From Pelomicrobium sp036803785 (GTDB lineage Bacteria; Pseudomonadota; Gammaproteobacteria; Burkholderiales; UBA6910), in contig NZ_DAIRTR010000019.1 of the NCBI RefSeq assembly GCF_036803785.1, forward strand, positions 1-32,070: 32,070 nucleotides of DNA. Direction: 5' to 3'. The notes under the pieces are model-generated. The model did not search any database. It was given only the letters and a program-made list of their open reading frames with translations, and was not told the DNA's origin. The position numbers were made by a program, and so were the translations under genes. Below, piece by piece: positions 1-7,342 of the stretch. Each line of letters opens with the position of its first letter. Within the stretch, counting starts at the first letter, position 1.

Positions 1-95
1 AGATCATGGTCTCGCGCGAACTGGGCGACCCCTTCCGCCGCGACGCCCTGTCTAAGCCCAAACGACTGCTGGAAAAGTACAAAGACTACGTGTAA
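1..95 (+). CDS. C-terminal end of an unidentified protein (5' end outside window)
   Basis: An open frame enters from the left edge (first full codon at position 3) and ends with TAA at 93-95. About 30 residues are visible, ending in RLLEKYKDYV, a charged helical-looking tail. I do not recognise the family. The gene lies upstream of, and in the same direction as, the enolase/mutase operon, separated by 128 bases that contain a hairpin just after the stop. It may belong to the same pathway, but nothing visible proves it. Confidence 0.6.
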   Translation, partial: IMVSRELGDPFRRDALSKPKRLLEKYKDYV

Positions 96-102
96 CACCC
101 CA

Positions 103-122
103 GAGGGCGCTCGTGCGCCCTC
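103..122 (+). other. 8-bp perfect hairpin after the upstream stop codon
   Basis: GAGGGCGC (103-110), loop TCGT, GCGCCCTC (115-122) form a perfect GC-rich stem starting 7 bases after the TAA. No run of T follows, so it is not a classic intrinsic terminator. It may be a weak or factor-assisted terminator, or a 3'-end stabiliser for the upstream mRNA. The remaining bases to the enolase start hold only a Shine-Dalgarno sequence. Confidence 0.45.
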
Positions 123-223
123 GTTGAGAAGGACGACAAGAAGCGGGATGACCCGCCAAGACGGGCGAGCAGGCCGGGCACGGGGCAGCTCGGCCCGCGC
201 TCAGGCCAACCTTGAGGAGGATC

Positions 224-1318
224 ATGAGCGTCATCGAACGCCTCACGCTCTATCGATTAAGGGTGCCTCTGAGCACCCCCTACAAGCTCGCCTTCGGGCC
301 GGTCAGGGCCTTCGACACGATCTTGGCGGAGGCGGTGGACTCGGACGGCCGCACGGGTGTGGGAGAGGCAACGCTCCTCACGGGCTACACCGGAGAGACC
401 ATCGAGGGAAGCTGGACGCTCGCCCGAAAACTTGCATCCCGGATGGTGGGCCGCTCTGCCCCGGACGCGAAGCGTGGGGCCGAAACGGCAGTGGGCGATG
501 CGCCTTTCACCGCCACAGCACTCGCCACGGCGGTGGACATGCTGGAAGGACATCCGTCCTTGTCGGTGGAGCGCACGACGGCAGTGCCCTTGCTGGGTTT
601 GGTGAACGGCACCACGGCCCACGAGCTGGAGGCAGAGATCGAGACCCTCCTTGCCGAGGGTTATGGCACCCTCAAGATCAAGGTGGGTTTCGATCCGGAC
701 CAGGACGCGCGCAAGGTGGCGCTCATCCAGCGGATCAACCGCGGACGAGCCCGGCTGCGCATTGACGCCAACCAGGGCTATAGCGTTGACGAAGCGCGCC
801 GCTTCCTGCGCTCGCTCGATCCGGCCGCCGTCGAGCTCTTCGAGCAACCCTGTGCGGCGGGGGACTGGGCCGCGGCCAAGGCGGTGGCCGAGACCTCGCC
901 GGTGCCCATGATGTTGGACGAATCCATCTACGGGCTGGAGGACATCGAGCGTGCCGCCCGGCTGCGATGCGCCCGCTTCATCAAGCTCAAGCTCATGAAG
1001 ATGGGAAGCCTCGATCGCCTCAAAGCCGGTATTGAGCGCATCCGCGCCCTGGGTATGGAGCCGGTGCTGGGCAATGGCGTCGCCTGCGAGATTGGCTGCT
1101 GGATGGAAGCTTGCATTGCCCGGGAAGGGATCGGCAACGCGGGTGAGATGAACGGGTTCTTAAAACCCGTAACGCGCCTCCTGGAGCGGCCCCTGCGGCT
1201 CGAGCGCGGTGCCATCGTGCTTGTGCCAGGCGAGCGGCCTACCCTCGCGCGCGACGCCCTCACCCGCTACACGGTAGCGCAGGAAGAATTTTCCGCGAAA
1301 GCTGCGACGATGCTTTGA
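224..1318 (+). CDS. Enolase-superfamily enzyme, MLE subgroup, substrate unknown
   Basis: This 364-residue protein has the mandelate racemase/muconate lactonizing enzyme fold: an N-terminal capping domain (about 1-115), then a barrel. Visible catalytic features are the K-x-K pair (K151, K153 in TLKIKVGFD), three Mg ligands (D181 in RIDANQGY, E207 in ELFEQPC, D232 in MMLDESIY) and the opposite lysine K256 in IKLKLMKMG. Two barrel-end lysines are typical of the MLE subgroup, which performs epimerisation, cycloisomerisation or syn-elimination after abstracting a proton alpha to a carboxylate. Dipeptide epimerases carry an Asp-x-Asp near the end of the barrel to hold an amino group; here the matching spot reads E308-M-N310 (GEMNGFLKP), so that function is unlikely. 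The start at 224 is chosen for the AGGAGG at 215-220. It is the first gene of the mutase operon, in the slot where methylaspartate ammonia-lyase would be expected. Inference: it acts on the mutase substrate or product. Confidence 0.85.
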   Translation: MSVIERLTLYRLRVPLSTPYKLAFGPVRAFDTILAEAVDSDGRTGVGEATLLTGYTGETIEGSWTLARKLASRMVGRSAPDAKRGAETAVGDAPFTATALATAVDMLEGHPSLSVERTTAVPLLGLVNGTTAHELEAEIETLLAEGYGTLKIKVGFDPDQDARKVALIQRINRGRARLRIDANQGYSVDEARRFLRSLDPAAVELFEQPCAAGDWAAAKAVAETSPVPMMLDESIYGLEDIERAARLRCARFIKLKLMKMGSLDRLKAGIERIRALGMEPVLGNGVACEIGCWMEACIAREGIGNAGEMNGFLKPVTRLLERPLRLERGAIVLVPGERPTLARDALTRYTVAQEEFSAKAATML

Positions 1319-1354
1319 GCGTGCTTGAATGTAAGCGCTTCCAAGGATGCAACG

Positions 1355-1789
1355 ATGGGACAGAGGACGCTGGTCACCGGAGTTATCGGGTCGGATACCC
1401 ATATTGTGGGTAACCGCATTCTGTCGATGGCATTGGAAAAGGCCGGCTACAAGGTGGTGGCCCTGGGGGCGCTGACCCCGGCCGAGGACTTCATCAAGGC
1501 GGCGGTGGAGACCAACGCCGACGCGATTCTGGTCTCCTCGCTCTACGGCCAGGGGGAACTGGACTGCCGAGGCTTTCGCGACAAATGCATCGAGGCCGGC
1601 CTGGAGAACATCCTGCTCTACGTGGGCGGGAACTTGGTGGTGGGAAAGCAACAATGGGAGGATGTGGAAAAGCGCTTTCTCGCCATGGGCTTCGATCGGG
1701 CGTTTCCGCCCGGCACGCGCACCGACCAGGTGATCGAGACCCTGGCGCGGGACTTTGAGGCGCGGGACAGGCAGAAGCGAGAGGCGTGA
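1355..1789 (+). CDS. glmS: Glutamate-mutase-type B12-binding subunit (sigma/S)
   Basis: This 144-residue protein is the small cobalamin-binding subunit of a glutamate-mutase-type enzyme, which in the known family binds adenosylcobalamin between two S and two E subunits. The base-off/His-on signature D-x-H-x-x-G is present (D14, H16, G19 in GSDTHIVGN). It is followed by the family blocks VSSLYGQGE and YVGGNLVVGKQ (nucleotide-tail pocket) and MGFDRAFPPGT. Length and sequence fit the Clostridium MutS/GlmS family closely, so cofactor binding is expected to be normal. The ATG at 1355 has AAGGA 7 bases upstream. The stop overlaps a GTG of the next frame, pointing to tight coupling with glmL. Cobalamin binding is a firm call; that the substrate is glutamate is not (see glmE). 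Confidence 0.93.
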   Translation: MGQRTLVTGVIGSDTHIVGNRILSMALEKAGYKVVALGALTPAEDFIKAAVETNADAILVSSLYGQGELDCRGFRDKCIEAGLENILLYVGGNLVVGKQQWEDVEKRFLAMGFDRAFPPGTRTDQVIETLARDFEARDRQKREA

Positions 1790-1821
1790 TTCGCCAGGAG
1801 GGAGAGGTCCCCATTGATCCC

Positions 1822-3237
1822 ATGAAGACGGCGCTCCTCATCGATTTCGGCAGCACCTACACCAAGCTACGGGCGGTAGACGTGGACCATGCCCGCATCA
1901 TCGGTGCTGGCCAGGGGCCCTCCACCGTCGCCACGGACATCACGGTGGGCATGATGAAGGCGCTCGAGGACCTACAAGCCCATATCGGTCCGCTTCCCAA
2001 GTTCACTTACCGGCTTGCTTCTTCCAGCGCCGCGGGCGGCCTGCGCATGGTCACGGTGGGGCTGGTGCGGGAGCTCACGGCGGAGGCGGCCCGGCGAGCG
2101 GCCCTCGGGGCGGGGGCGAAGCTCGTGGGCGCTTTCGCCTATCGCCTGACTCGCGGTGACGTGCAGAAGATCGAGGCCCTCTCTCCCGACATCCTGCTGC
2201 TCGCAGGCGGCACCGACGGGGGTAACAGCGAGGTGATTCTGCACAACGCCGCGCAGCTCGCGGCAAGCGCCCTCGTCTGTCCCTTCGTCTACGCGGGCAA
2301 CCGAGCGGTGGCCGAAGAGGCCCAACGGCTCTTAAGCGGCAAGACGGTGATCGTCGCCGAGAATGTGATGCCGGAGTTCAACGTGCTCAACATCGAGCCC
2401 GCCCGCGCCGCCATCCGCCAGGTGTTCATCGAGCGCATCGTGCACGCGAAGGGCATCGACCGGGCCCAGGCCCTGTTCGACCAGGTGCTGATGCCCACGC
2501 CCGAGGCAGTCATGGAAGGGGCGCGGCTGCTGGCCGACGGCTGGGAGGGGGAGCCGGGGCTAGGGCCCCTGCTGGTGGTGGACCCGGGCGGGGCCACGAC
2601 GGACGTGCACTCGGTGGCAGACGGGCAGCCGACCCAGCCGGGGATCGTTCCCCACGGCCTGCCGGAGCCTCGGGTGAAGCGCACCGTGGAAGGCGATCTG
2701 GGCATGCGCCACAACATTGGCGCCGTGGCGGAGGCCGCCGGCGCAGAGGCGCTTGCCCGGGACGCGGGACTGCCCGTTGAGCGGGTGCGGCAAATGGTGG
2801 ATGCGCTCTCCCGCGAGGTACAGCGGCTGCCGGAAAGCGAGGAGGAGCGCTCCCTCGATCTGGCCCTGGGTCGCGCTGCCGTGCGCCTGGCGGTTCAGCG
2901 CCATGCTGGGACGCTGGAGACCGTCTACACGGTCCAGGGGCCGGTCCAGGTGCAGCACGGCAAGGACTTGCGGGAAGTGGCTACGGTAATCGGCACTGGC
3001 GGCGTGCTGGCCCACGGTGCCGATCCCGCGGCGATCCTAGAGACGGCCCTGTTCGATCCCGCCGAACCCTGGTCCCTGCGGCCGAAAGCGCCGCGGCTCA
3101 TGCTCGACCGCGATTATTCCCTGTACGCCTGTGGGCTGCTCGCCCAGGTAGAGCCGGCGGCCGCGCTGCGCCTGGGTCGTAGCTCCCTTGTTCCCGTGCG
3201 CAAGGAGTCCCCACATGAACGCACCGTCCGCGCCTGA
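1822..3237 (+). CDS. glmL: Mutase-reactivating ATPase, MutL/GlmL family
   Basis: This protein of about 471 residues belongs to the MutL/GlmL family, actin/Hsp70-fold ATPases found between the S and E genes of glutamate mutase and thought to replace damaged cobalamin on the mutase. Visible ATPase blocks are LLIDFGSTYTKL near the N-terminus (phosphate 1), LLAGGTDGGNSEV, LLVVDPGGATTDVHSV (phosphate 2, after residue 240) and VIGTGGVLAHG (adenosine). The ATG at 1822 is preferred because it begins the conserved MKTALLIDFGS stretch. A purine-rich AGGAGGGAGAGG lies 13 bases upstream, rather far, so the upstream in-frame GTG at 1786 that overlaps the glmS stop remains possible. Its 3' end overlaps glmE by 23 bases. 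A dedicated reactivase implies that the mutase is a working radical enzyme. Confidence 0.92.
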   Translation: MKTALLIDFGSTYTKLRAVDVDHARIIGAGQGPSTVATDITVGMMKALEDLQAHIGPLPKFTYRLASSSAAGGLRMVTVGLVRELTAEAARRAALGAGAKLVGAFAYRLTRGDVQKIEALSPDILLLAGGTDGGNSEVILHNAAQLAASALVCPFVYAGNRAVAEEAQRLLSGKTVIVAENVMPEFNVLNIEPARAAIRQVFIERIVHAKGIDRAQALFDQVLMPTPEAVMEGARLLADGWEGEPGLGPLLVVDPGGATTDVHSVADGQPTQPGIVPHGLPEPRVKRTVEGDLGMRHNIGAVAEAAGAEALARDAGLPVERVRQMVDALSREVQRLPESEEERSLDLALGRAAVRLAVQRHAGTLETVYTVQGPVQVQHGKDLREVATVIGTGGVLAHGADPAAILETALFDPAEPWSLRPKAPRLMLDRDYSLYACGLLAQVEPAAALRLGRSSLVPVRKESPHERTVRA

Positions 3238-4711
3238 GGCTCGCCTGCCCCTTTCCCAGGAACGAATCCCGGAGGAGGTGTTCGAGGCCATGCGTCGGGA
3301 GAACCTGGCCCGCTGGCCCACGGGCAAGGAAGTGGTGCTGGAGCGAGCGGTGGCGCTGCACCAGCGACTGCCGAAGCACAAGCGCCTCGCCTACGTCATG
3401 CGGCGGGCGGTGGAGGAAGGCCGCTGCCTCACCCAACCCCGGGGCGGCTTCGGTACTTTCCGATTGCAACTGGAGCTGATGCAGGTGCTGGACAAAGAGG
3501 GGCTGGCCGACATCGTTCCCACCACCACCGACAGCTATACCCGCAACGAGCAGTGGGTGCTGGCGCAGAAAGGAATCGAAGAGTCGGAGCGGGAGGGGCG
3601 CTCCATGCTGAACGGCTACCCCATCGTGAACTACGGGGTGGAAGTGAGCAAGAAGCTGATCGAGGCGATCGACAAGCCCGCCATCATGCTGACCGGCACG
3701 GCCATGCCTAAGCTCACGGGGGAGATCGGTTTCGCCTCGGGCTATTCGGGCTACCTGGGTTCCGGGATCGCCTACACCACCTCCTACATCAAGGAGCTGT
3801 CCATCGAAGAGGGCATCCGCAACTACCAGTACCTGGACCGGCTGGCGGCGCTGTACCAGGAGCACGGCGTCGAGCTGCACCGGCGCCAGCCGGGCTTCCT
3901 CACCGGCACCAACATCCCGCCCTGCATTGCCATCATGACCTGCGTGCTGGACGCGCTGTTGGCCGCCGCCCAGGGGGTCAAGAACTACGGCCTGGAGATG
4001 GGCCAGACCCTGCACCTCATTCAAGACGCGGCGGCGGTGCGGGCCTGCCAGGACCTGGTCCAGGAGTACCTGCGCAAGGCCGGCCACACGGACGTGTTCA
4101 CCCCGGTGACCCTGCTTCACTGGATGGGCGCTTGGCCCCATGACGAGGCCCAGTCGGCCGCTCTGGTGGTCTACGGTGGGACGCTCGCCGCCGTGGCCGG
4201 GGCGGTGTCGGTCACCACCAAGACCACCCACGAGGCGTTCGGCATTCCCACGCCCCAGGCGAATGCGGAAGGCCTGCGCATGACGCGCATGGCCATTTAC
4301 CTAGCGCGCCGCATCCGGCTCGATCCCCTGCCCGAGTTCCAGTTCGAAGTGGAGCTGATCAAGCGGGAAGTACGGCCCATCATCGACAAGACCCTGGAGA
4401 TGGGGGACGGGGACGCTGCGGTGGGCACCGTGCGTGCCTTCGAAGCCGGCGTCATGGACATCCCCTGGTCGCCCAACCGTTGGTGCAAGAGCCGGGTGAT
4501 GCCGGCCCGGGACGCCGACGGCTACCTGCGCATCCTGGACCCGGGCCTCATGCCCTTCCCCAGGGAGGTGCTGGAAATCCACGAGGAGCGGCTCAAGCGA
4601 CGCGCGGCAAAAGAAAGGGTGCCCTTCGGCCCGGAGCTTGCGGTGGCGAGCGTCTACGAAATCTCCGAGCCCCTGGCGAGGCTCATGAGCGACGCCTGGG
4701 CGCGGGACTGA
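3215..4711 (+). CDS. glmE: Glutamate-mutase-like catalytic subunit (epsilon/E), altered substrate site
   Basis: This 498-residue barrel subunit of an adenosylcobalamin-dependent carbon-skeleton mutase is recognisable throughout: WPTGKEV near the start, TQPRGGFGT, DSYTRNE, KTTHEAFGIPT and AFEAGVMDIPW. Compared from memory with Clostridium cochlearium GlmE, numbering is offset by a constant 10. Arg66 and Arg100 are kept (R76, R110), as are Tyr177/Tyr181 (Y187, Y191), Lys326 (K336) and Glu330 (E340). Arg149, third member of the 'arginine claw' that grips the substrate carboxylates, is L159. Glu171, which contacts the substrate amino group, is L181. The usual ARHGTPD and EGGGISYN blocks are rewritten (LTGTAMP, LGSGIAY). 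Inference: the radical chemistry is kept but the substrate is not glutamate. ATG 3215 has AAGGAG 8 bases upstream. It is the last gene of the operon, followed by an intrinsic terminator. Confidence 0.9.
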   Translation: MNAPSAPEARLPLSQERIPEEVFEAMRRENLARWPTGKEVVLERAVALHQRLPKHKRLAYVMRRAVEEGRCLTQPRGGFGTFRLQLELMQVLDKEGLADIVPTTTDSYTRNEQWVLAQKGIEESEREGRSMLNGYPIVNYGVEVSKKLIEAIDKPAIMLTGTAMPKLTGEIGFASGYSGYLGSGIAYTTSYIKELSIEEGIRNYQYLDRLAALYQEHGVELHRRQPGFLTGTNIPPCIAIMTCVLDALLAAAQGVKNYGLEMGQTLHLIQDAAAVRACQDLVQEYLRKAGHTDVFTPVTLLHWMGAWPHDEAQSAALVVYGGTLAAVAGAVSVTTKTTHEAFGIPTPQANAEGLRMTRMAIYLARRIRLDPLPEFQFEVELIKREVRPIIDKTLEMGDGDAAVGTVRAFEAGVMDIPWSPNRWCKSRVMPARDADGYLRILDPGLMPFPREVLEIHEERLKRRAAKERVPFGPELAVASVYEISEPLARLMSDAWARD

Positions 4712-4743
4712 GCCATCGGTTTCCTATCGCTTCCTCCCTTGCG

Positions 4744-4769
4744 CCGGGCCTTGGGCCCGGTTTTTTTTT
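4744..4769 (+). terminator. Rho-independent terminator of the mutase operon
   Basis: CCGGGCC (4744-4750), loop TTG, GGCCCGG (4754-4760) is a perfect 7-bp GC stem followed at once by nine T (4761-4769). It lies 32 bases after the glmE stop, on the + strand. It touches the 3' end of the convergent NfeD-like gene; read from the - strand it lacks a T run, so it works in one direction. Confidence 0.93.
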
Positions 4770-5184
4770 ACCGCCGACGCTTATCGGTCGGATGAGCGTT
4801 CGGCGAGATCCAGAGGGTGACCCCCTCGACCCGCTCGATGCGCGCTTTCGCTCCCGCGTGAGGCACGCGCTCCCACGATCCCGCCGCGCGCGCCCTCCAG
4901 CGTTCCCCATTGAGCCGCACATGTCCGGCGTAGGACCCGTGCTCGTCCCGCTGGAAGTCAGACAGTATTTCCACCTCCCGGCCGGGGAGCGACTCGGGAC
5001 CGACCTGGGGCGGAATCCTGGCGGCGAGGCGCTGCAGCAAAAGCTCGACGGCGATGAAGGTCAAGGCGGCGATGGGCGCTCCGTACCGGGCCGGCAGATC
5101 CAGCGACCAATAGACGGCCCCGGCGAGCAGGGCCGAAAACGGGAAAGCGAGCAGAAGCAGTACGATGCGTTGAGCGGCCGTCAT
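4768..5184 (-). CDS. Short NfeD-like membrane protein
   Basis: The 138-residue protein begins with two membrane helices (about 6-28 and 34-53, the second containing IAALTFIAVELLLQRL). A soluble C-terminal half follows that looks like the NfeD OB-fold domain: GREVEILSDF, GHVRLNGERWRARA, AKARIERVEGVTLWI. Short NfeD proteins usually pair with a stomatin/prohibitin-like SPFH protein and are linked to membrane microdomain or quality-control functions; no SPFH gene is in the window. No good Shine-Dalgarno precedes the ATG at 5184, so the start is chosen because it places the hydrophobic segment at the N-terminus. It lies 62 bases downstream of the HNH gene on the same strand. Confidence 0.7.
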   Translation of the reverse strand: MTAAQRIVLLLLAFPFSALLAGAVYWSLDLPARYGAPIAALTFIAVELLLQRLAARIPPQVGPESLPGREVEILSDFQRDEHGSYAGHVRLNGERWRARAAGSWERVPHAGAKARIERVEGVTLWISPNAHPTDKRRR

Positions 5185-5246
5185 GGGAGGAGAATACCCG
5201 GTGCTTTCTTAGGCCGGGCACCACGGTGGGATGTTCCGTAGAGCGG

Positions 5247-5627
5247 TTATCTCTTGCGTTTGAGCAAGGCGTCCAGGTGGGCGAACGGCTTGTAGGTGGC
5301 CCGGGGCGCGGGCTCGACGCCGGGTGCCGGGCGGCCCCGCACGGATTCGTCCACGAGCCGGGCGTGCTCATTCTCGTGGCAGTAGAGGCACAGCAGCTCC
5401 CAGTTGCTGCCGTCGGGCGGGTTGTTGTCGTGGTTGCCGTCCCGGTGGTGCACGGTGAGCTGGTGGAGGGTCGCGCGGGTGAACTCCCGCCCGCACCGGG
5501 CACACATCCAGGGAAAGCGCTTGAGGGCCTGCGCTCGATATCCCTTTTGCCGCTCCTCCCGCGCGCGCCGTGCCTCGGCCACGATGCGCTCAAGGCGTTC
5601 CTTGTCGGGCTGCCTGCCAGGCGGCAT
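5247..5627 (-). CDS. YajD-like HNH nuclease-family protein
   Basis: This 126-residue protein has a basic, helical N-terminus (about 1-38) and a compact HNH domain: CARCG (first zinc pair), VHHRDGNHDNNP (catalytic His region and Asn) and ELLCLYCHENEH (second zinc pair plus the last His). This layout matches the small YajD group of HNH proteins, presumed metal-dependent DNA endonucleases of unknown physiological role. AGGAGG lies 7 bases before the ATG at 5627, so the start is well supported. It is 49 bases downstream of the aldehyde dehydrogenase stop on the same strand and may be co-transcribed with it. No recombinase, toxin-antitoxin or restriction gene is beside it, so it is probably a housekeeping family member and not a defence gene. 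Confidence 0.8.
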   Translation of the reverse strand: MPPGRQPDKERLERIVAEARRAREERQKGYRAQALKRFPWMCARCGREFTRATLHQLTVHHRDGNHDNNPPDGSNWELLCLYCHENEHARLVDESVRGRPAPGVEPAPRATYKPFAHLDALLKRKR

Positions 5628-5676
5628 GGGTGGCCTCCTGCGAGGCCGTGGTGGGCCGAAGGCGGCCGCACGGCGG

Positions 5677-7191
5677 CTATGTGGCGTAATTCACGATTAC
5701 CGTCTTGGTGGCGGTGAAGTGTTCCAGCATGGACTCCAGCGAATACTCGCGCCCCAGCCCACTCATTTTATAGCCGCCATAGGGGAGCCCCGCCCTCGGC
5801 CCCGCGTACTGGTTCACCTGGACGAAACCCGCTTGGAGCTTTTCTGCAAATGCGAGGGCCTTGGCGAGATCGCGGGTCCACAGCGCTCCGGCGAGACCGT
5901 ACTGGGTGTCGTTGGCCAGGGCGAGGGCTTCGTCGAAATCCCGGAAGCGGTACAGCAGCGCCACCGGGCCGAAGATCTCGTCCGTGCATACGGGCGAAGC
6001 GTGGGGAATTCCCTCGATCAGGGTAGGGGTGTAGAAGTAGCCCCGGTCCAGCCCTGGCGGAGGGCTACCACCGCACACGATGCGGGCGCCCGGTGTAGCG
6101 CGGGCCATGTCCACGTAGGCCTTGACCCGCTCGAACTGCTCGCGGGAGATGATGGCCCCCATCTGGGTCGCCTCGTCCAGCGGATCGCCGATCTTGAGCT
6201 GCTCGAGCGCTTCCACGGTGCGGGCCACCACCTGGTCGTAGATCCTATCGTGCAAGTAAATTCGGGTGCCGGCCGAGCAGGACTGACCCTGGCGGGTGAA
6301 GCGCATGCCGGCGATGAGGCCCGGCACCGCTTTGTCCAGATCGGCGTCGTCCATGACGATATTCGGGCTCTTTCCCCCCAGCTCCAGGGTGACCGGGCAA
6401 AGTTTCTCGGCGACATAGCGCAGGATCTGCCGTCCCACCGGGACGGAGCCAGTGAAGCTTACTTTGCGCACCAAGGGGTGCTCGGCCAGGGGCTTGCCTG
6501 CCTCTTCTCCGAACCCGGAGATGGCGTTCACCACGCCGGCGGGCAAAACCTCGTTCAGAATCTCGGCCGTGCGGATGACGGTCAGGGGGGCCTGCTCAGC
6601 GCCCTTCACCACCAGGGTGTTGCCTGCCACGAGGGCGGGACCCAGCTTCACGCACAGCAGGGTGAGGGGGGCGTTCCACGGGATAATGGCTCCCACGACC
6701 CCCAGCGGTTCCCGGCGGACGTAGGCCAGCGTGTTCGGATCCCAGGGGATCGTGCGCCCCTTGAGCTCGGACCACAGCCCGGCGAAGAATCGCAGCAGCT
6801 CGATGGCACCGGCCACCTCGGGCCGGGACTGGGTGGCGAGGGCGTTGCCGGTCTCCAGGGCGAGCAGCCGGGCAAGGGGCTCCGCTTCCTGTTCCAGTCG
6901 GTCGGCGGCCCGGTGCAGCAGCTCGCCCCGCTCCCGGGCCGGGCGGCGCGACCAGGCGGGGTAGGCCCGGTGGGCGGCCTCCACCGCCCATCCCACGTCT
7001 CGGGCCTCGCAGCGGGCGGCGTGCGCGATGATGGTTTCGTCCGCCGGATTTTCCACCGCAAAGGTGCGGCCGCTGGGCGGAGGCTGAAGCTGGCCACCCA
7101 CTAGGACTTGGCCGGCGAGGCGGTGGGCTTCCGCCAGGGCGGCGGCCCTGGCGGCGCTCACCGGAGCACTCAAGGGTTCGAGGCTGGACAT
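5677..7191 (-). CDS. NAD(P)-dependent aldehyde dehydrogenase (non-acylating)
   Basis: This 504-residue member of the classical aldehyde dehydrogenase superfamily oxidises an aldehyde to a carboxylate through a thioester on the active-site Cys. Visible are the Rossmann entry PWNAPL, VVKGAEQAPLT, VSFTGSVPVG, the general-base Glu (E270 in VTLELGGKSPN), the nucleophile C305 in GQSCSAGTR, and EIFGPVALLYRF. The C-terminal GGYKMSGLGREYSLESMLEHF is typical of betaine- or hydroxymuconic-semialdehyde-type ALDHs. Substrate cannot be told from the sequence. An in-frame extension upstream is rejected because the ATG at 7191 has GAGGA about 8 bases upstream. Neighbours are a small unknown protein and an old yellow enzyme on the same strand, opposite the tct operon. 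It may remove or use an aldehyde formed by the acylating dehydrogenase across the divide (inference). Confidence 0.93.
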   Translation of the reverse strand: MSSLEPLSAPVSAARAAALAEAHRLAGQVLVGGQLQPPPSGRTFAVENPADETIIAHAARCEARDVGWAVEAAHRAYPAWSRRPARERGELLHRAADRLEQEAEPLARLLALETGNALATQSRPEVAGAIELLRFFAGLWSELKGRTIPWDPNTLAYVRREPLGVVGAIIPWNAPLTLLCVKLGPALVAGNTLVVKGAEQAPLTVIRTAEILNEVLPAGVVNAISGFGEEAGKPLAEHPLVRKVSFTGSVPVGRQILRYVAEKLCPVTLELGGKSPNIVMDDADLDKAVPGLIAGMRFTRQGQSCSAGTRIYLHDRIYDQVVARTVEALEQLKIGDPLDEATQMGAIISREQFERVKAYVDMARATPGARIVCGGSPPPGLDRGYFYTPTLIEGIPHASPVCTDEIFGPVALLYRFRDFDEALALANDTQYGLAGALWTRDLAKALAFAEKLQAGFVQVNQYAGPRAGLPYGGYKMSGLGREYSLESMLEHFTATKTVIVNYAT

Positions 7192-7342
7192 GGAAATTTC
7201 CTCGAGGTGATACGCCTCTCGTGCCTGAGGGCACAAGGTGCGCCGCTCGGTCACCGAGAAAAAAGAATTTTAAGGCGCGCCCCGGCTGGGGCGGAACACT
7301 ATCCCTCGAGCGACCGGAGAATGCCCAGTCCCCGGCACCGTT

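Noticed and set aside
96..223. Possible cobalamin riboswitch upstream of the B12 mutase operon
   Set aside because: Only 128 bases are available, with no recognisable B12-box-like sequence; the region shows one small hairpin and a Shine-Dalgarno. An adenosylcobalamin riboswitch would need about 200 bases.
224..1318. Annotation as a dipeptide epimerase or as methylaspartate ammonia-lyase
   Set aside because: The Asp-x-Asp of dipeptide epimerases is replaced by Glu-Met-Asn, and the motif set is that of the MLE subgroup, not of methylaspartate ammonia-lyase.
3098..4231. Long - strand open frame opposite glmE (377 codons)
   Set aside because: Shadow of glmE; His/Gly/Val-rich with no family features.
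5247..5627. HNH gene as part of a phage-defence or mobile element
   Set aside because: It is a small YajD-type protein with no adjacent helicase, methylase, recombinase or toxin genes.
5404..7104. Long open frame on the + strand opposite the aldehyde dehydrogenase (566 codons)
   Set aside because: It is the mirror of a clear ALDH gene in GC-rich DNA; it has no recognisable domain and low-complexity Gly/Arg/His composition.
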